Shown piece after piece: positions 11,601-28,143 of a stretch of 64,000 nt of DNA. The position numbers were made by a program, and so were the translations under genes. How positions within the stretch are numbered: position 1 is the first letter of the stretch; each line of letters opens with the position of its first letter. The notes below the pieces were generated by a model. The model saw only the letters and a list, made by a program, of their open reading frames with translations. It had not been told where the DNA came from and did no database searches. Origin of the DNA: Klebsormidium nitens (taxonomy: Eukaryota; Streptophyta; Klebsormidiophyceae; Klebsormidiales; Klebsormidiaceae); assembly GCA_000708835.1 (NCBI GenBank), contig DF237365.1:17769-81768 (forward strand), given 5' to 3'.

Positions 11601-12680
11601 TTGCGCAGCATCGACGACTTGTTGCGGATCTCGCGAGGGCCAAAGCGCGTCCCAGGGTGGCTGGCCCCGCCATCAAAAGGAACGCCCACCAGGGCAATGT
11701 CCAGCTGCAAAAAGGTGGGAGGTCTGTATCCTTTGGTAGCGCGGTGCCAGGAAAAGCACGGAAGGAGCGACTGCCTGGAATCCTCCTTGTCTAATGGGTT
11801 TGAAAAAGTGAATTCAAGGGGGAGGGGGGTATTTGTGTAAGGACAGGGAAGGTTGTCAAACTGCATGCTAGAAGAAAGTACCACAGCGGACAAGCCCCAA
11901 GTAAGCCTTTCTTCTCCCTTGGGGGGGAAAAAGGAATGTTGAAGGGGCAAGGGGGGAACTAAGACCAAGACACACGGTCCCCCACGTTGGGCACAAGAAA
12001 GGGCCAAGAGGACCTGGTCAGAGAACCCTTGCACAGCTAAAGCAATGGTGCTGTAATCTGGTTGAAGACTGCCACCATTAAGAAGAGTCTGTGTATGCCA
12101 TAGACAGGGTTATTGCCTGACTAAGTAGTAAAGCTTGGGCTTCTAGATCCTGGCTGCCCAGAGGACCTTGCTTCCAGGTCCTTTGACATGTGCTTGGAGT
12201 CAGTTGCATGCAGGGAGGCAAAGCTGAGAAACAAAATGGGCAGCTATAACATTCAACAACAATGGGTCTTCCCAAAGCGAATGCTTTGTATACATTGATG
12301 GGAGCTTTTAACATCAGTCTTGCACCAATCTTTGACTGATCACACGACAACCAGCTTCAACACCTTCTCTCGAAGCCCAATCGAGCCCACACCAATCAGT
12401 GCTGGTTGCTTACCCCTTCCAGCGTATCTGCCAGTGGGGCTTTCAGCAGCGTGGGCAGCCCTGAAAACTTGGGCGTCTTGTGATGCTGGTACCTGGCAAA
12501 GTCATCCGGCAGCTCCTGGGCAGTACCACTGGAAAACTCTCTGTAAAAGCGACCTGCATCCGCAAGCGCTGATGCAGATGGTGGATTGCTATCTCTTTGT
12601 GGAAAAGAACCGCTGCTAGCTCTCCCCCACAACCGTCTGCTGATGGAGGAAAGGCAATGCCGTGCTTTGAAGGCAGCCAT
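8664..12680 (-). CDS. Agmatinase-family ureohydrolase, probably mitochondrial
   Basis: This is a binuclear metallohydrolase that cleaves urea from a guanidino substrate. Exons in transcript order are 12414-12680, 11460-11704, 10866-11025, 9998-10189 and 8664-8942, giving about 380 residues. The first ~50 residues are Arg/Ser-rich with no acids until Asp30 (MAAFKARHCLSSISRR...), consistent with an organellar presequence. The core has GVPFDGG and FGPREIR, then the metal ligands GGDHS (His182), DAHHD (Asp206, His208, Asp210) and FDVDALD (Asp300, Asp302), all intact. The C-terminal SPPWDPTGNT block resembles guanidinobutyrase, guanidinopropionase and guanidine hydrolase members and differs from land-plant arginase. 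The substrate could be agmatine, guanidinobutyrate, guanidinopropionate or guanidine. The gene is divergent from the HAD phosphatase upstream. Confidence 0.9.
9860..9935. repeat. Degenerate telomere-like CCCTAA tract in an intron
   Basis: In the last intron of the ureohydrolase gene, several imperfect CCCTAA/CCCTAAC units occur close together (AACCCTAACCTAAAC, CACCCTAACC, ACTAACCCTACCC). They are degenerate relatives of the plant telomere unit CCCTAAA. The tract is short and could be a decayed interstitial telomeric insertion or chance C-rich sequence. Confidence 0.4.
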
Positions 12681-13162
12681 GTCTGCACAGGGTGCCTCCT
12701 TTTCTCTGCTGGCTGGCTGAACTACCTCTCAACTTACATCGAGTGTGTCAGCTTCACGGACTTGTGCACAGTGTTTGAGCTAGCTCCCTGCTTGCAACAC
12801 CCGGTTTGTGAGCTCCTGAGGCTGGGGCATTGCATGCAGGGTGTCTGAAACTTTCCAGCATGCAGCTAGGAAGCTCACTAGTTCTTGAACTTGACGTGAG
12901 GAAGCGAACACTGAAGTCAACTGGGGCTGAGCGCTGTGGACTGCACTGCCACTACAGAAGTGTTTCAGATCTGCTATGCAGCAGGTACCTAGAAAACCAC
13001 TACTGAAATCGGGTGATCGGCAGCCAGCTTGCTAAGCGGCCAAGGAAGCCTAAGAAGGTCAGCTCGTATCCTTCAGCAGCATTGCCTCTCCCATGCCACT
13101 TGCAGACCTGCCACATCCCCATTGAGCTACCAAATTTGAGCGGCCAGCTGCGCGCTTAGTCC
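12681..13162. promoter_or_regulatory. Divergent promoter region, ureohydrolase / HAD phosphatase
   Basis: This 482-base spacer separates the start codons of two divergently transcribed genes, so it should hold both promoters and 5' UTRs. No specific factor site stood out. Confidence 0.45.
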
Positions 13163-15747
13163 ATGGCTTCTTCTTTCGCCTCTCGAGGCATCTTGCTGCG
13201 GAGACTCGCACACGGGCTAATCAACCAGGCAGCGCTGCCAGGGATCTCTAAGGGCAGCAGCCAAAACGGCCTTTCTGTGGCCTGCCGGGCCGCTCTGGTC
13301 GCTGAAACCCCTCCCTCAAAAAGGCGTCTCTTCTCCAGCTCATCCGCCAGCTCCCGCGTGCTGGTCACATTTGACATTGATGGGACACTCGTTGAGGCGA
13401 TTGGGACCGAGGCGAACAAGATGCACAAGGGCGCCTTTTCGCATGCCCTTAAGGAGCTGTATGGAGTGGACGGCACCATTGATGCAGTCAAGGTGGGTGG
13501 GGCCAACGAGGCTGCAAAGGAAGTGGCTCTTCAGCGCGAGGAAGTTCTAGAAGAGGGGGTTCACTTCTGATGGGTGCAAAAGTCCTCCTTGAACTCAGGT
13601 CGCTGCAAAAACATGACCTTTTCTGGCATTATGAGAACAGCATGACGGGGTTGGTCTTGGGCTTACCAGCATCTTGAGCTGGCGCCAATACTTTGAGAGT
13701 GGGACTGGCAGGATGGTTTGTTTTCTAGGAAAGAAGAAGTGCGGAATAAGCTTAAGATCATCCTCGATGGCCTCCAGCAGCAGGTGGCAGAATGCGGCAG
13801 CCACGGGTCTTCAGAGACACAAATACCAGCTGAAGAATGAAAGAAAATCGATCAAAGGTGCTCACAGTCCTCGTTATGCATCTTGCAGCACCACGGCAGC
13901 ACAGACAAGAGCGTCATCAAGAAGACCGCTCTCCACTATGGCGTATCAGAAGAGGTGGGCCCTTTGACCACCTCTTGACCAGGGGCAACACGTTATTGGG
14001 CACTCATCTTGCTGCCAGATACACATAGGGAGTTGCTATTTGACCCCCCCATATTATCTCCAGTCCACAGCGAGATACATGTATTCCAGGCGCGTCTTTG
14101 AGAAGACTCGTTAACATTTGAATCTCACTGAGTAGCGTACCGCCATGATTCAGATTGTCAGTGACTTTACACCTGCAGAAGATTATGAGTCGCTGGGACG
14201 ACATCGCCCCGAAGATGCTCGAGTATGCTCGTGGCCATGTGGCGCACGCTGCAGAGGGGCTGCACCTATTGCCCGGCGTGCTGCACCTTCTCAAAACACT
14301 GGCCGCCAGGGATGACGTTGTGACCGGCTTGGTGAGGCGCAGTGTGCTCTCTGCAACCGAGCGCATCGACCAGGACCATCTGGGTTTAAACGAGAACCCT
14401 CCCTGCTATTACCCCTTGTTGAGAAGAGGAGGGGCCTTTTCGACCCTCCTCCCGAAGCGAAAGTTTCAGTGGTTGCCGATTCTTCACGTCTGGCCACAGA
14501 ACAGAACTTTCTGGTAGACGACCTGGAGAGTTGAACTTACGATGGTCACAGGGAACAGAAAAAAAAGTCCCTCGTCTTGAAACTGAGGCTGTCTCCTGCA
14601 GGTGACCGGCAACCTGTCCGAGATTGCCTGGATGAAGATGAACGCGCTGGGAATCAAGGACCTCTTCTCGCCCCCGTACATAGGAGGGTGAGCTTCGAAG
14701 TTTTCACGCTGGACAGAGGCACCATTTCGACAACTTTGGTGTAAAATTTTTGCGGAATGCTGGCGCAGAATTCTGACCATGTTATCATCCACCTGGGTAC
14801 GAGCAGCCTCTGAAGATTCTCAGCGAAGTCTGGTGCCCTGGCTTACTATGAGTAAAGCCTTTCCGGAAACGCGCTAGCCAGCCTGGCCGACAGTTCTACT
14901 TGATTGTCTCATCAGCGCAGTGACCTTTGCTGCCAAGTGACATCGGTTCTTTCGCTTGGGCATTGGCTAAGCAATTGGTTCAACCCCTGTACGCTGATTG
15001 TTGTCCTCGTCTTTTGCGCAGGTTTGGAAGCGACCACGTGGATCGAGGGGAGCTCGTAAAGATTGCTGCAGCGCGCGCAGCCCAAAGTATACCCGGGCCT
15101 TCGTTCGGAGTGCGAGTTCACGTAGGCGACACGGTGAGCGTTCTTGTGATGCTCCTCCCGTTCGAGAGTGGCCCGGCTAGGCTGTTAGCACCCGGGCATA
15201 TTGTAAGTGAACGCGAGTGATTGTCTTACTGTCGGAAGAGGATGAACTGACGGCCTTCGAAAACACGGGGTGTCATAGTCGTCTTTTGCAAGGGCACAAT
15301 GGTTTCGTCGAGCTGACGTTCACCTCATGACCTAATGACTGAAGGCAGCCGCAAACGTTTGCTTTTCGGCTTGACTCCTGGATCAGTTGCCTACATTGCA
15401 GAATGATGTTTCAGATTCGGAAATCTTTGCTACTGTCAGGAGATCAAGTCGAATTTCATAACCACGGTTTGACTAGAGCAAGTCTGCAAAGCGACCCCGT
15501 TGACAATTACCTCACCATCGGCCGGACCGATTGAGTCATCAACCAAGTTCCCTTTTTGTTGCAGCCCAACGACGTGTCGGCTGCCCTTTACGGAGGTGCA
15601 CATGCTGTTGGTGTTCTGACAGGCGCCTTTGAGGAGAGCGAGTTGCTTGAGGCCGCTAAAGGAGACAGAAACAACGTAACAATACTGGAAAACCTTGAAG
15701 ATAGCGAGCGTTTTTTGAGCGTGTGTGGTTTATCAAATAGATCATAA
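13163..15747 (+). CDS. HAD-superfamily phosphatase, organelle-targeted, phosphoglycolate phosphatase-like
   Basis: This is a magnesium-dependent phosphoryl hydrolase. Exons are 13163-13492, 13889-13954, 14179-14331, 14602-14687, 15022-15133 and 15565-15747, giving about 309 residues. The first ~65 residues are rich in Ser, Ala and Arg and poor in acids, fitting a chloroplast or mitochondrial transit peptide. HAD motif I is VTFDIDGTLV (nucleophile and acid/base Asp), motif II is around VVTGLVTGN, and motif IV is VHVGDTPNDVSAA. A helical cap follows motif I and contains HHGSTDKSVIKK. The pattern is that of the phosphoglycolate phosphatase-like (Gph) group, but the physiological substrate is unknown. 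Splice junctions are GT-AG and all keep frame. Confidence 0.88.
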
Positions 15748-17156
15748 GTTGTTGAGGAACTGATGATCTATTGTTCCTGCACTGAAGCGCCAGCAGGTAC
15801 GGCTACGTGATAGTAACAGCAACTCAGTTTCAGAACTGGACGATATAAATAGGTGATCGCATTCAATATAGGGACTCGTTTTTCTTCTCGGCTATAAAGC
15901 TATACTTGAACGTCTTTCTTTTTGACTTCAGATCGACTCGCTGAGTACATACAACAGCCTATCGCGAAACGCGCACATCTGCACAAAGAGCGGTCATGGA
16001 AATCGAGTCCAATCGGATCGGGCTGCGCATTTTTCAAAGGATCCGCAGATAGATGGCCGATCATGTCGCGCATGCGGTCGGATGTAGCCGCTCGCAACTG
16101 GCAAAAAGCCACGCTTAATGTGCGCTTAACAAGCTGCACTATGTGGTAGATTGATTGAAATCTTGGTAATCGATCGAATGACTTCAGCTCCACACGTTCA
16201 TATGCAGGTCCGATCAATTCAGATCAATACGACTTGGTGTCATGCACATGCATACCTAGTAAGTTGTCATGCAACCCTCAAACCCTATGTGATTGTCAGT
16301 GTCTCTGCGTACGTTGTAACTTCTAATGCTGCTCGAAGTCCTCTCGGAGTTTGGCAAGTACCGGCAGCTAGCCTTACAGCCTACAGGCCGGTTGTCTCCA
16401 AGATTCCGGCGACTCGGCCCATGTGGATCATGTGCTTTGCGACGCGAAGCGGGATCAAATGCGGCGCCTCGATCAAACACGTACTGCGTACTCACAATTA
16501 ATGCTTGAAATTGGAGTCGGTGATTGGAGTCGCGCCGTGACGCTGGCGTGAAATACACCGGCTCCGAGCCGCCTAGATCTTAACTCCCCACGACGGCCCT
16601 GTCGCGAATGAGATCAGATGAAACGGGCACCCGTTCCTTCGATCCATCGCTTCCGGCAATCCGCCCGGGGCTTGGGCCCCGGTGCAAGCTGGCTGCACAG
16701 TGCAGAACTAACTCTAGCCCGGGCCGCTCCCAGGCAGGATCTCTGGAACTTCAAGAAGGGGGTGGGGGCCGGGGCGTTTTGTTGCAAGCCAGATCTTCTG
16801 CTCATGCACACCGCGAAGAATCGTCCTGCTCGAGCTGCAGTGGCCAGCTCAATCTGTATGGTTAAAATGGTATGCAGTGTTCGCTAGGTCCAATTGCCTC
16901 TAAAGAAGACGATCAGAAAGGTGCAAGGGAGACCACAGCAGCGGACCTTTCTGGACGCTGCGAATAAGTCTAGAATTGGCAAGTCTACATTGATTTTAAT
17001 GTAGATTCTTCTACGGCCGCGGATTCTGTACGTGCTGATTGCTGCTGTGTTCAAAGTAATCCCAACAATTCTTGACGATCTAGCTGATCTTTTGTGAAGG
17101 CAGCAGCAGTTTAGGTCCCAGAGAAGTGCCGCTAGCTCACCGGGCACTCTTGCGCA
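15748..17156. other. Intergenic spacer, HAD phosphatase / RGP
   Basis: About 1.4 kb between two plus-strand genes. It should contain the 3' UTR of the phosphatase and the promoter and 5' UTR of the RGP gene. Short open frames near 15.9-16.9 kb have no family-like features and no supporting splice structure. No RNA gene was recognised. Confidence 0.45.
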
Positions 17157-20100
17157 ATGCCGTCTTTTGTGGCATCTGATGAGCGTGTCTGGCGGGAGGC
17201 AGAGAAGCTGGCCGCCGCACACGGAGGGCCCCGGGGGGTGCAGAAAGCTGTGGAGAAGGACGCATCGCTGCTTAAGGTGCTGGCGCTGCCGGAGGAAGCA
17301 GAGAGGATCGACCTGAATGCTTTGAAGGTATGCTGCAGTTGCTAAGCTTCCTGCGTCGTTGCCTGATTGGAGTCTAGTAATCTCTGTGAGCTGCATCCGC
17401 TCGTTTGTTGTGCTCTGTGATGGACACCTGTATCTACTGATGCTTACTGGTGAAAAGCTGGCATCTCCTTCTTGAGGTCCCTTCCATGCTCTGACCAACT
17501 TGTCGACCAGGATCTTATGCCACCGGAAGTATGATGGTACGGCCAGGCTAGCGCCTCATAGTGGTGACTCGTTGCTTTGCATCAGTGGTCAAAAAGACCT
17601 CTCCTTTTGTATTGCCACTGTGGGCTTGAGGTGCTTGCTCTGCGGCACGGCACTCCTACTCGAGCAAAGCAAAAGTAGTCTGCACAGGCTGGTGGTTCAT
17701 TTCTGACATTCTTGCATGATCGCTGCAGACATTCTTGATCTCAGGAGTTTACATAAAGATGCTTAGAGAGAAATCTAAAGAAAGATTTGCTGCTAGGAGC
17801 TGCAAGTTTTGATGCGACAATATGGTCAGCCGCTTACCACGTCGAATTCATGCAATGTGGCCTTTTACTTTTGGACAAAGTGGCAGAGGACCATTTTGTG
17901 ATATACTTCAACTGCAGTGTTCAAGCCAGCTGCTCTTAGCTGTTACGCACTTCCACATACATCCGGAACAGCTTCTGGCGCCTTGAGGCTCTTCTCGTTC
18001 AAGCTCTACTGCCTGTAAAGAATGTACAAGCCAGGAGGGATCTCGATCAGCTCGTGGGCTTCTGACCCCAGATTATGCGCAATCCGACAGTATAAATCGC
18101 CACCCTTGCTCCAGTTAGAGCACATTTTCAACCACAATCTTCGTATTCGCAGAACGAGGTTGACATTGTTATTCCCACCATCCGCGACTGCGACTTCCTC
18201 GAGCAGTGGCGGCCGTTCTTCGGGCAATGCCACCTGATCATCATCAAGGACGGTGACCCCGACAAACCGATCCGCGTGCCCGAGGGCTACTCGTACGAAC
18301 TCTACACGCGGCGCGACATTGAGCGCATCCTGGGGGAGAAGGCCAAGTGCATCTCCTTCAAATCCGCCGCGTGCCGCTGCTTCGGCTTCCTCGTCTCCAA
18401 GAAGAAGTACATCTACACAATTGATGACGACTGCTTCGTGAGTTCCCCCTTCGACTTGCTGGTGGACTGGAAGCTCTTGGTCACCGTAAATTTGAAAATG
18501 ACCTCTGGCTATGCCTTAGCGTGCTCGGCAGCTTACGTGTGGTACCCCGGATGCTGCGGCCAAATCTGGAGTCCGGGGTTTTCAGATTTAGGGTTTGATT
18601 TTAGGGTTCCATGCTCAACCTGCTCTTGACATCAAGAGCGACTTCTCAGGGGTCAGGGGCCTCACTGCAGTCAGGAAACCCCGCAAGTGGTACTTTGATC
18701 GGTCCCTTATGATGGCACAGCTGCCCCTGTGAACATGGATGCTAATAAGGCAGCCCTTCCTCAAGTTGTCAAGCCCCCCAACCGAGTCAGGGCGCAACGT
18801 TCCACACTCCCGGAGGGTGGTTTTCCCATCCCATCTCGATTCCACCTAGTTTACTATGCTCAAAAGGTATCCATTTTCACATACTTCTCACGTTATTCAG
18901 CCCAAAGATCTGAAAGGGGTCTCGTATGGCCCGCAGGTGTGCAAGGACCCCTCTGGCAAGGAGGTGGACGCGCTGCAGGGCCACCTGTTCAACCTGGTCA
19001 CTCCCGCCACCCCCTACTACTTCAACACCATGTACGACCCCTGGGAAGACGGTGAGCCACTGCTGCGTTTAGAAAACAGCGGGTGTCATTACAATCGAGG
19101 GTCCAACTGCGCCCTTACGCAGCTTGAAGCCTTCAGAAGCTCAGGGTCTTTTCGTCCTGAACCGGGGCTGGTCGTGTTGCGTGCTGATTCCTTCACGGAG
19201 GGCACCCTTTGAAGCTTGTGTTTGTTGGAATCCGCCTCGCCGCCTCGTCACTGATGTTCTCTGCTCTCGGTCACTTAGCCTCGTCAACGAAACCGAGGAG
19301 ATTGCTGGTGCCGTCCCCTTGTTCCTTGCCACCATGACTTTGATTTAGTCGTCCGATGTGCGCAGATGCCGACTTCGTGGCCTGCTATCCGTTCACCATG
19401 CGGCGAGGAGTGCCCACAGCCATGTCCCACGGCATGTGGCTCAATGTCCCGTGAGTGGCCACCGGCCTTGTCAATCCGTTCTGGGCAAAAAATCTTAGAA
19501 GCGGATCGGCCTCGCCTCGTCGTTTGATATACAAAGTAAGCACAACCTGGACGCAGAGCAGGGATTCAGACTTAACGGTACGAAAACACTGTTGACTCTC
19601 AGGAGGTGGGTGCGTTCCTGATCCGATCAATCAAAGCGTATCGAAAGCTCAAGCCTCTTGAGGAAGCGGCGTAAGGGTATGTAAAGTGCGTAGGCCTTTC
19701 TCCGAACCAAGAAGCTGCTTGCGTCGGAGGACAATCCTCGTTGCCAAAAGTCCTCTGCGGAGCTCACTCTGGACACCTGTCGCTTCGCCAGGGACTACGA
19801 CGGCCCCACGCAGCTTGCCATCGACAACTCGCGGAAGCCGGCGCAAAACAGTTACCGCTACGTTGATGCCACATTGACGATCCCAAAGGGCTCGCTCTTT
19901 TCCTGCTGCGGCATGAACCTCGCGTTCAACCGGGAGCTGGTCGGGCCGTCCATGTACTTCGGCCTCATGGGACAGGTGCGGAATGGAGGCGGACTCTAGA
20001 CCAAACAAGAGATGCTAGGTTTGTACTTAAGTTCAGGCTTGTAATTCGTTTCAGAGGCGGGTGCTGGTTGAAGAGAAGCGCTGAGTTGCAAGCAATTGTA

Positions 20101-22121
20101 GACGCGCTGAGCATAACGGTCGCGCAGGCAGTCAGCGGGCAGCAGCATTGGTTCCTCGTCTCTAGGGCACCAGGAGCGATACGAGTGCTGCGGATCGAGG
20201 GTCAAATCTTCAGGTTGTCGTGGAACGAGCTCATCGCCAGCAGCTTGCAGAGCCCAGGTTGACAGCTGCAGTCTCGCTTTCCCTTGCTTTGCGTGTGGAT
20301 CGCCGGCTTCAAGGGCTGCAGTTGTGTGTCAATCGAATCCTCTAGGGAGCCAGGCGATGTGCTCAATCCTTTTGTTGCGTGTGCAGGGAACGCCATGGGG
20401 CCGGTACGAGGACATGTGGGCAGGCTGGTCGACCAAGGTGAGGGGCCGCGACGGGGTGGCACGAGTATGGCGAGTGTGTATGTTGATAGCAGCCGGCAGT
20501 ATCCGCTGCCAATGCTGCTGCGCAATCAGTCCTGGGCTCTATTGACTCTTCGTATTCTACTTGAGAACGGGTCTGATCCCGACACACTGAGATGAGTGTA
20601 CACAGATCCGAGCTGGACTATGGCAACGATCGACAACCTCATTTTGGGAGAAGCTACAGATTGAGCCACAGTCGGTTCACGGCACCTGCAGACTCGTGCA
20701 GTGGTCCAAGTAGGTTACGCGTCAGGACGGGTGACCTTGAATCGTCCCCATCATCAGTGGTCATGTCCAGGTTCACTGCCCCTCCTGCGTTTGCGCCTGC
20801 AATCTCCGCTGTTGACCGAACATGCTGACTCAGGGTTCCCGTCGTTTTGCGGTTGGCAGGCAATCTGCGACCATTTGGGGCTGGGCGTCAAGACGGGCAA
20901 GCCTTACATCTGGCACAGCAAGGCCAGCAACCCGTACGCCAACTGGGACGTCGAGGTTAACGGCTTCCACTGGCAGGAGGTCATCGTGCCATTCTTCCAA
21001 GTGAGGGCTCCCCCCCGGCGGACCCCTTATCTTGCGTGGCTTTCGTTTCCAAACTTCGTTTACAACCCACGTTCTATTTTTGTGTGGTTTTACCGTGTTG
21101 GGGTATAGGGCGACGTTGCATATCCGTGCGCGGTGAAACGGGGTAGCACGAGAGAGAATTTAGCAGACTGCACTCGCCTTCCTTTTGAAGTCTGCCGCTT
21201 CCAGGGACCACAAGTGCTTGCTAATCAACGCCCTGGAGAGTCGTCCACACCTGCACCAACATCCACTTGTGAAGTGGTCCAGGAAAGGGCGGCGAGGGCC
21301 AGTCCCTCGTCGGCACAGCAGCTTCGCGCACTCGCTCTTGTCATTTTTTAAGAACTCGTTCGAGGATGCGGACAAGGGTCCGCCGTTATCAAGTGTCACA
21401 CCCTCGCTCGCCCTCTCTTGGCACTGAGGTCGCGAAAGTGACCAAGTTCCCGGTCTCTGTCCTCGCTTTCTGATTAATGACTTCCCGACACGAGGCCCAA
21501 TTTTCACGTGCCTGTGGCTTACCTTTGGGCTTACCCTCGTGCTTACCCTTGTGCAGAACATGAAGTTCTCGTCAAAGGCGACCACCGTACTAGATTGCTA
21601 CCGGGAGGCGGCCGAAAAGGTGAGAACACGCGAAAACCCCAAAGCCTGTGAACCAAATGTGCGGCCCGCAGAGCCACATCAATCTCTCCTCTTCTTTGAT
21701 GCACGGTAATAGCTTTTCTTCGCAAATGTGTTTTCACGTATTCTGTGCCACTATCGCTTTCTCGTTGCCTTGCATCCCATCTCTCTTTTCTTTCGGTTCG
21801 CTCGTTCTGATTGAGTTCGGTGTTTCCTGACTTTTTGCGTCTTTGATATTATTGTCGACTTGTATCTGCTCGCTTCAGAGCATCCTCATAAGATCCCTTT
21901 GGCTCTGTCGGAAGATGCCGTACCCGACCCTCAGCAGTGTTGCCTTTCCTTACACGCTTACCAGTCTTGTTTGCTTGATCCAGGTGAAGACGGAGCTCGT
22001 GGCTTTGGACCCGTACTTCTCACAGCTGGGCGCCATGATGGAGGTGTGGCTGGACGCCTGGGAGGAGCTCAACCCCGGGATGAAGGGCTTTGAGGCCCCC
22101 AAGTCGGCCAACAGCGCATAA
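17157..22121 (+). CDS. Reversibly glycosylated polypeptide / UDP-arabinopyranose mutase-like protein
   Basis: Plant RGP/UAM proteins interconvert UDP-arabinopyranose and UDP-arabinofuranose at the cytosolic face of the Golgi for wall polymers. Exons are 17157-17327, 18153-18437, 18937-19051, 19366-19450, 19792-19975, 20387-20437, 20860-21000, 21557-21619 and 21984-22121, giving about 410 residues. Conserved blocks are [37 protein letters not shown] (Asp148-150, the catalytic DDD), [23 protein letters not shown] and [12 protein letters not shown]. Two oddities stand out. An extra ~57-residue N-terminal segment precedes the usual start. The block FVRGYPFSLREG of plant enzymes reads [12 protein letters not shown], so the arginine reported as the glycosylation site in rice UAM1 (Arg158, numbering from memory) is Ala196. 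Mutase activity is therefore doubtful. Confidence 0.92.
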
Positions 22122-23908
22122 GCGATTGACCAACCGGCTGCTCATTGAACGCCAAGCCGGATGCCCGGCTGTCTATGCACGCACAGCGGCACATAGCGGT
22201 TATCTATTCGCAGGCGTTGTACTGCTTGTCAAACTGCGCCCAATATCTAGGAAAGAAAAGTACAGTCGGCATTTAGCGTTCGGCGAAAATTTAGCCCCCT
22301 GCTGACGGTTCGAGACGGGCCTGCACGGAGCCTTTTGACGCTATGATTTCTGTATACAGCTGACCACTAGTGATTTGTGTTCTGCCGAGCAGGATAGGTC
22401 CTGGTCCTCCAACAGCAGTATTCTTTCGTATAAGGTCTCCGTTGCAGTTGCAAGCAACGGGGACTCGGACCGAGTCTATCTGGGAGAGAGTGCCATTAAA
22501 GACAAGGGCTCTTTTGCACAGCAATTAAAATGGATCTAGTGACTCCCGCGAAAAGAGCTAACCCGGCGCTGATCGTGGCATATTGACTTTTGTGGTGTAC
22601 TTCTTGCGCGCTCTCTAAATTCATCTTCCAGCGGCACTCAGTAGTCGGCAGTTGACCGGACGCTATTGCAACCACTGTTGTTTTCTGTCAAGTATAGCAA
22701 GTAGGTTAATCTATAGTAGCCATTGATCGGCCGGCCGGCGCCTCGATGAGACACCATGTGTGCGTCGTGCTGCATATTCAATCAAATCCCGGGCTGGTAA
22801 CCCTTGGGAAACGTTCAACCTGAATATTGGGGTTCGAGTCCGATAAGTATATGCGGATATCGTTGCAGCTATCATGAGGTGGGCCGATGATCACGTACAC
22901 TACAGCCTGACGGTCTTACTTCAATGTCGGAAGGGGAGCCAATTAAGGGCCGGCCGCATATTCCACATGATGCATGCGAGGAGGCAGCGCAAGTTGCATT
23001 GAAATAATCAACGTGTCCGACACTTAGCAGTACATGCATTAAAATTGAATCCGCAAAAATTGCCGGCTAGTATATATCAGTGACCAAGTTTCTCGGGAAA
23101 CCGCGTGAGTCCACCATGTGGGCTGAGCCGCTCTTACTGTCAACTCAAATTGCTTAGGACACATGCGTCGTCAATTAAAATGTTGCTCACATCAATGTCG
23201 ATGATTTCGTCTCTACACACCTGCATGTAATCATCGATCCAACGCAGCTAAAGCAACCTTATGGGAATTCATTGATTGAAGATGTGCCTTGACAGAATGG
23301 ATCGAAAGAGGACATGGACTCTCTGCCAACCCTCGCTTGGCTGTACCCTAGGAAATTGACAGTCGGCTTTAATCTGGTGATAACAGACAATATATGTCAA
23401 CACCGTGAACTATTCCGGGTAAGCATGTGCGGTCGCCGAGGGGGTCAACACAAGCTGGCAGGGGGTCCGTGTACGTTCTCCCTCCTTTTGTTGCGCAACA
23501 AATTGAGGATTCAAGAAGTGAAACTTTCGGACCCAAGGGCCATGATCTAGCTGCAGTTTTGAAGCACCTTAGTTACAATCGCAAGATCAGTGGAGGGGGT
23601 TGCGCCATGATGGCAAGGTGCAGCAGGGGGATTTGATCATGATCAGATCACCAGTGAAGCCATGTTGAAAATAAATGACGACTATCAAGATCTATTGAGA
23701 TCTGATTCTGCCAACCCCATTGCAAAGAAGATGACGAAGCGAGACATACGTGCATGCAGAAAGTTTGAATAAAAAGCCGGAACAGCTCGCAGTGTCACTT
23801 TGTCCTTCTAAATAGACACTACTTAGCTCGACAAGATCAGGACCAAAGTTTTCGAGCCGGCCTAAGCGAACAAACACTGAAACATTGCCAAAAAAAGAGA
23901 CGCGCTTC
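22122..23908. other. Convergent intergenic spacer, RGP / BiP
   Basis: About 1.8 kb between the stop codons of two convergent genes. Both 3' UTRs should lie at its ends. The middle is AT-richer than the genes and has short open frames only. A GGTTCGAGTCC box near 22832 recalls a tRNA B box but no cloverleaf forms around it. Confidence 0.5.

Positions 23909-28143
<4,235 letters not shown>

Noticed and set aside
10848-11794. Plus-strand open frames opposite ureohydrolase exons 2 and 3
   Set aside because: The minus strand there encodes conserved metal-binding motifs. The plus-strand peptides do not resemble any family.
22770-22860. Possible tRNA (GGTTCGAGTCC box near 22832)
   Set aside because: Only the T-loop-like box is present. 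No acceptor or anticodon stem could be formed with the flanks.
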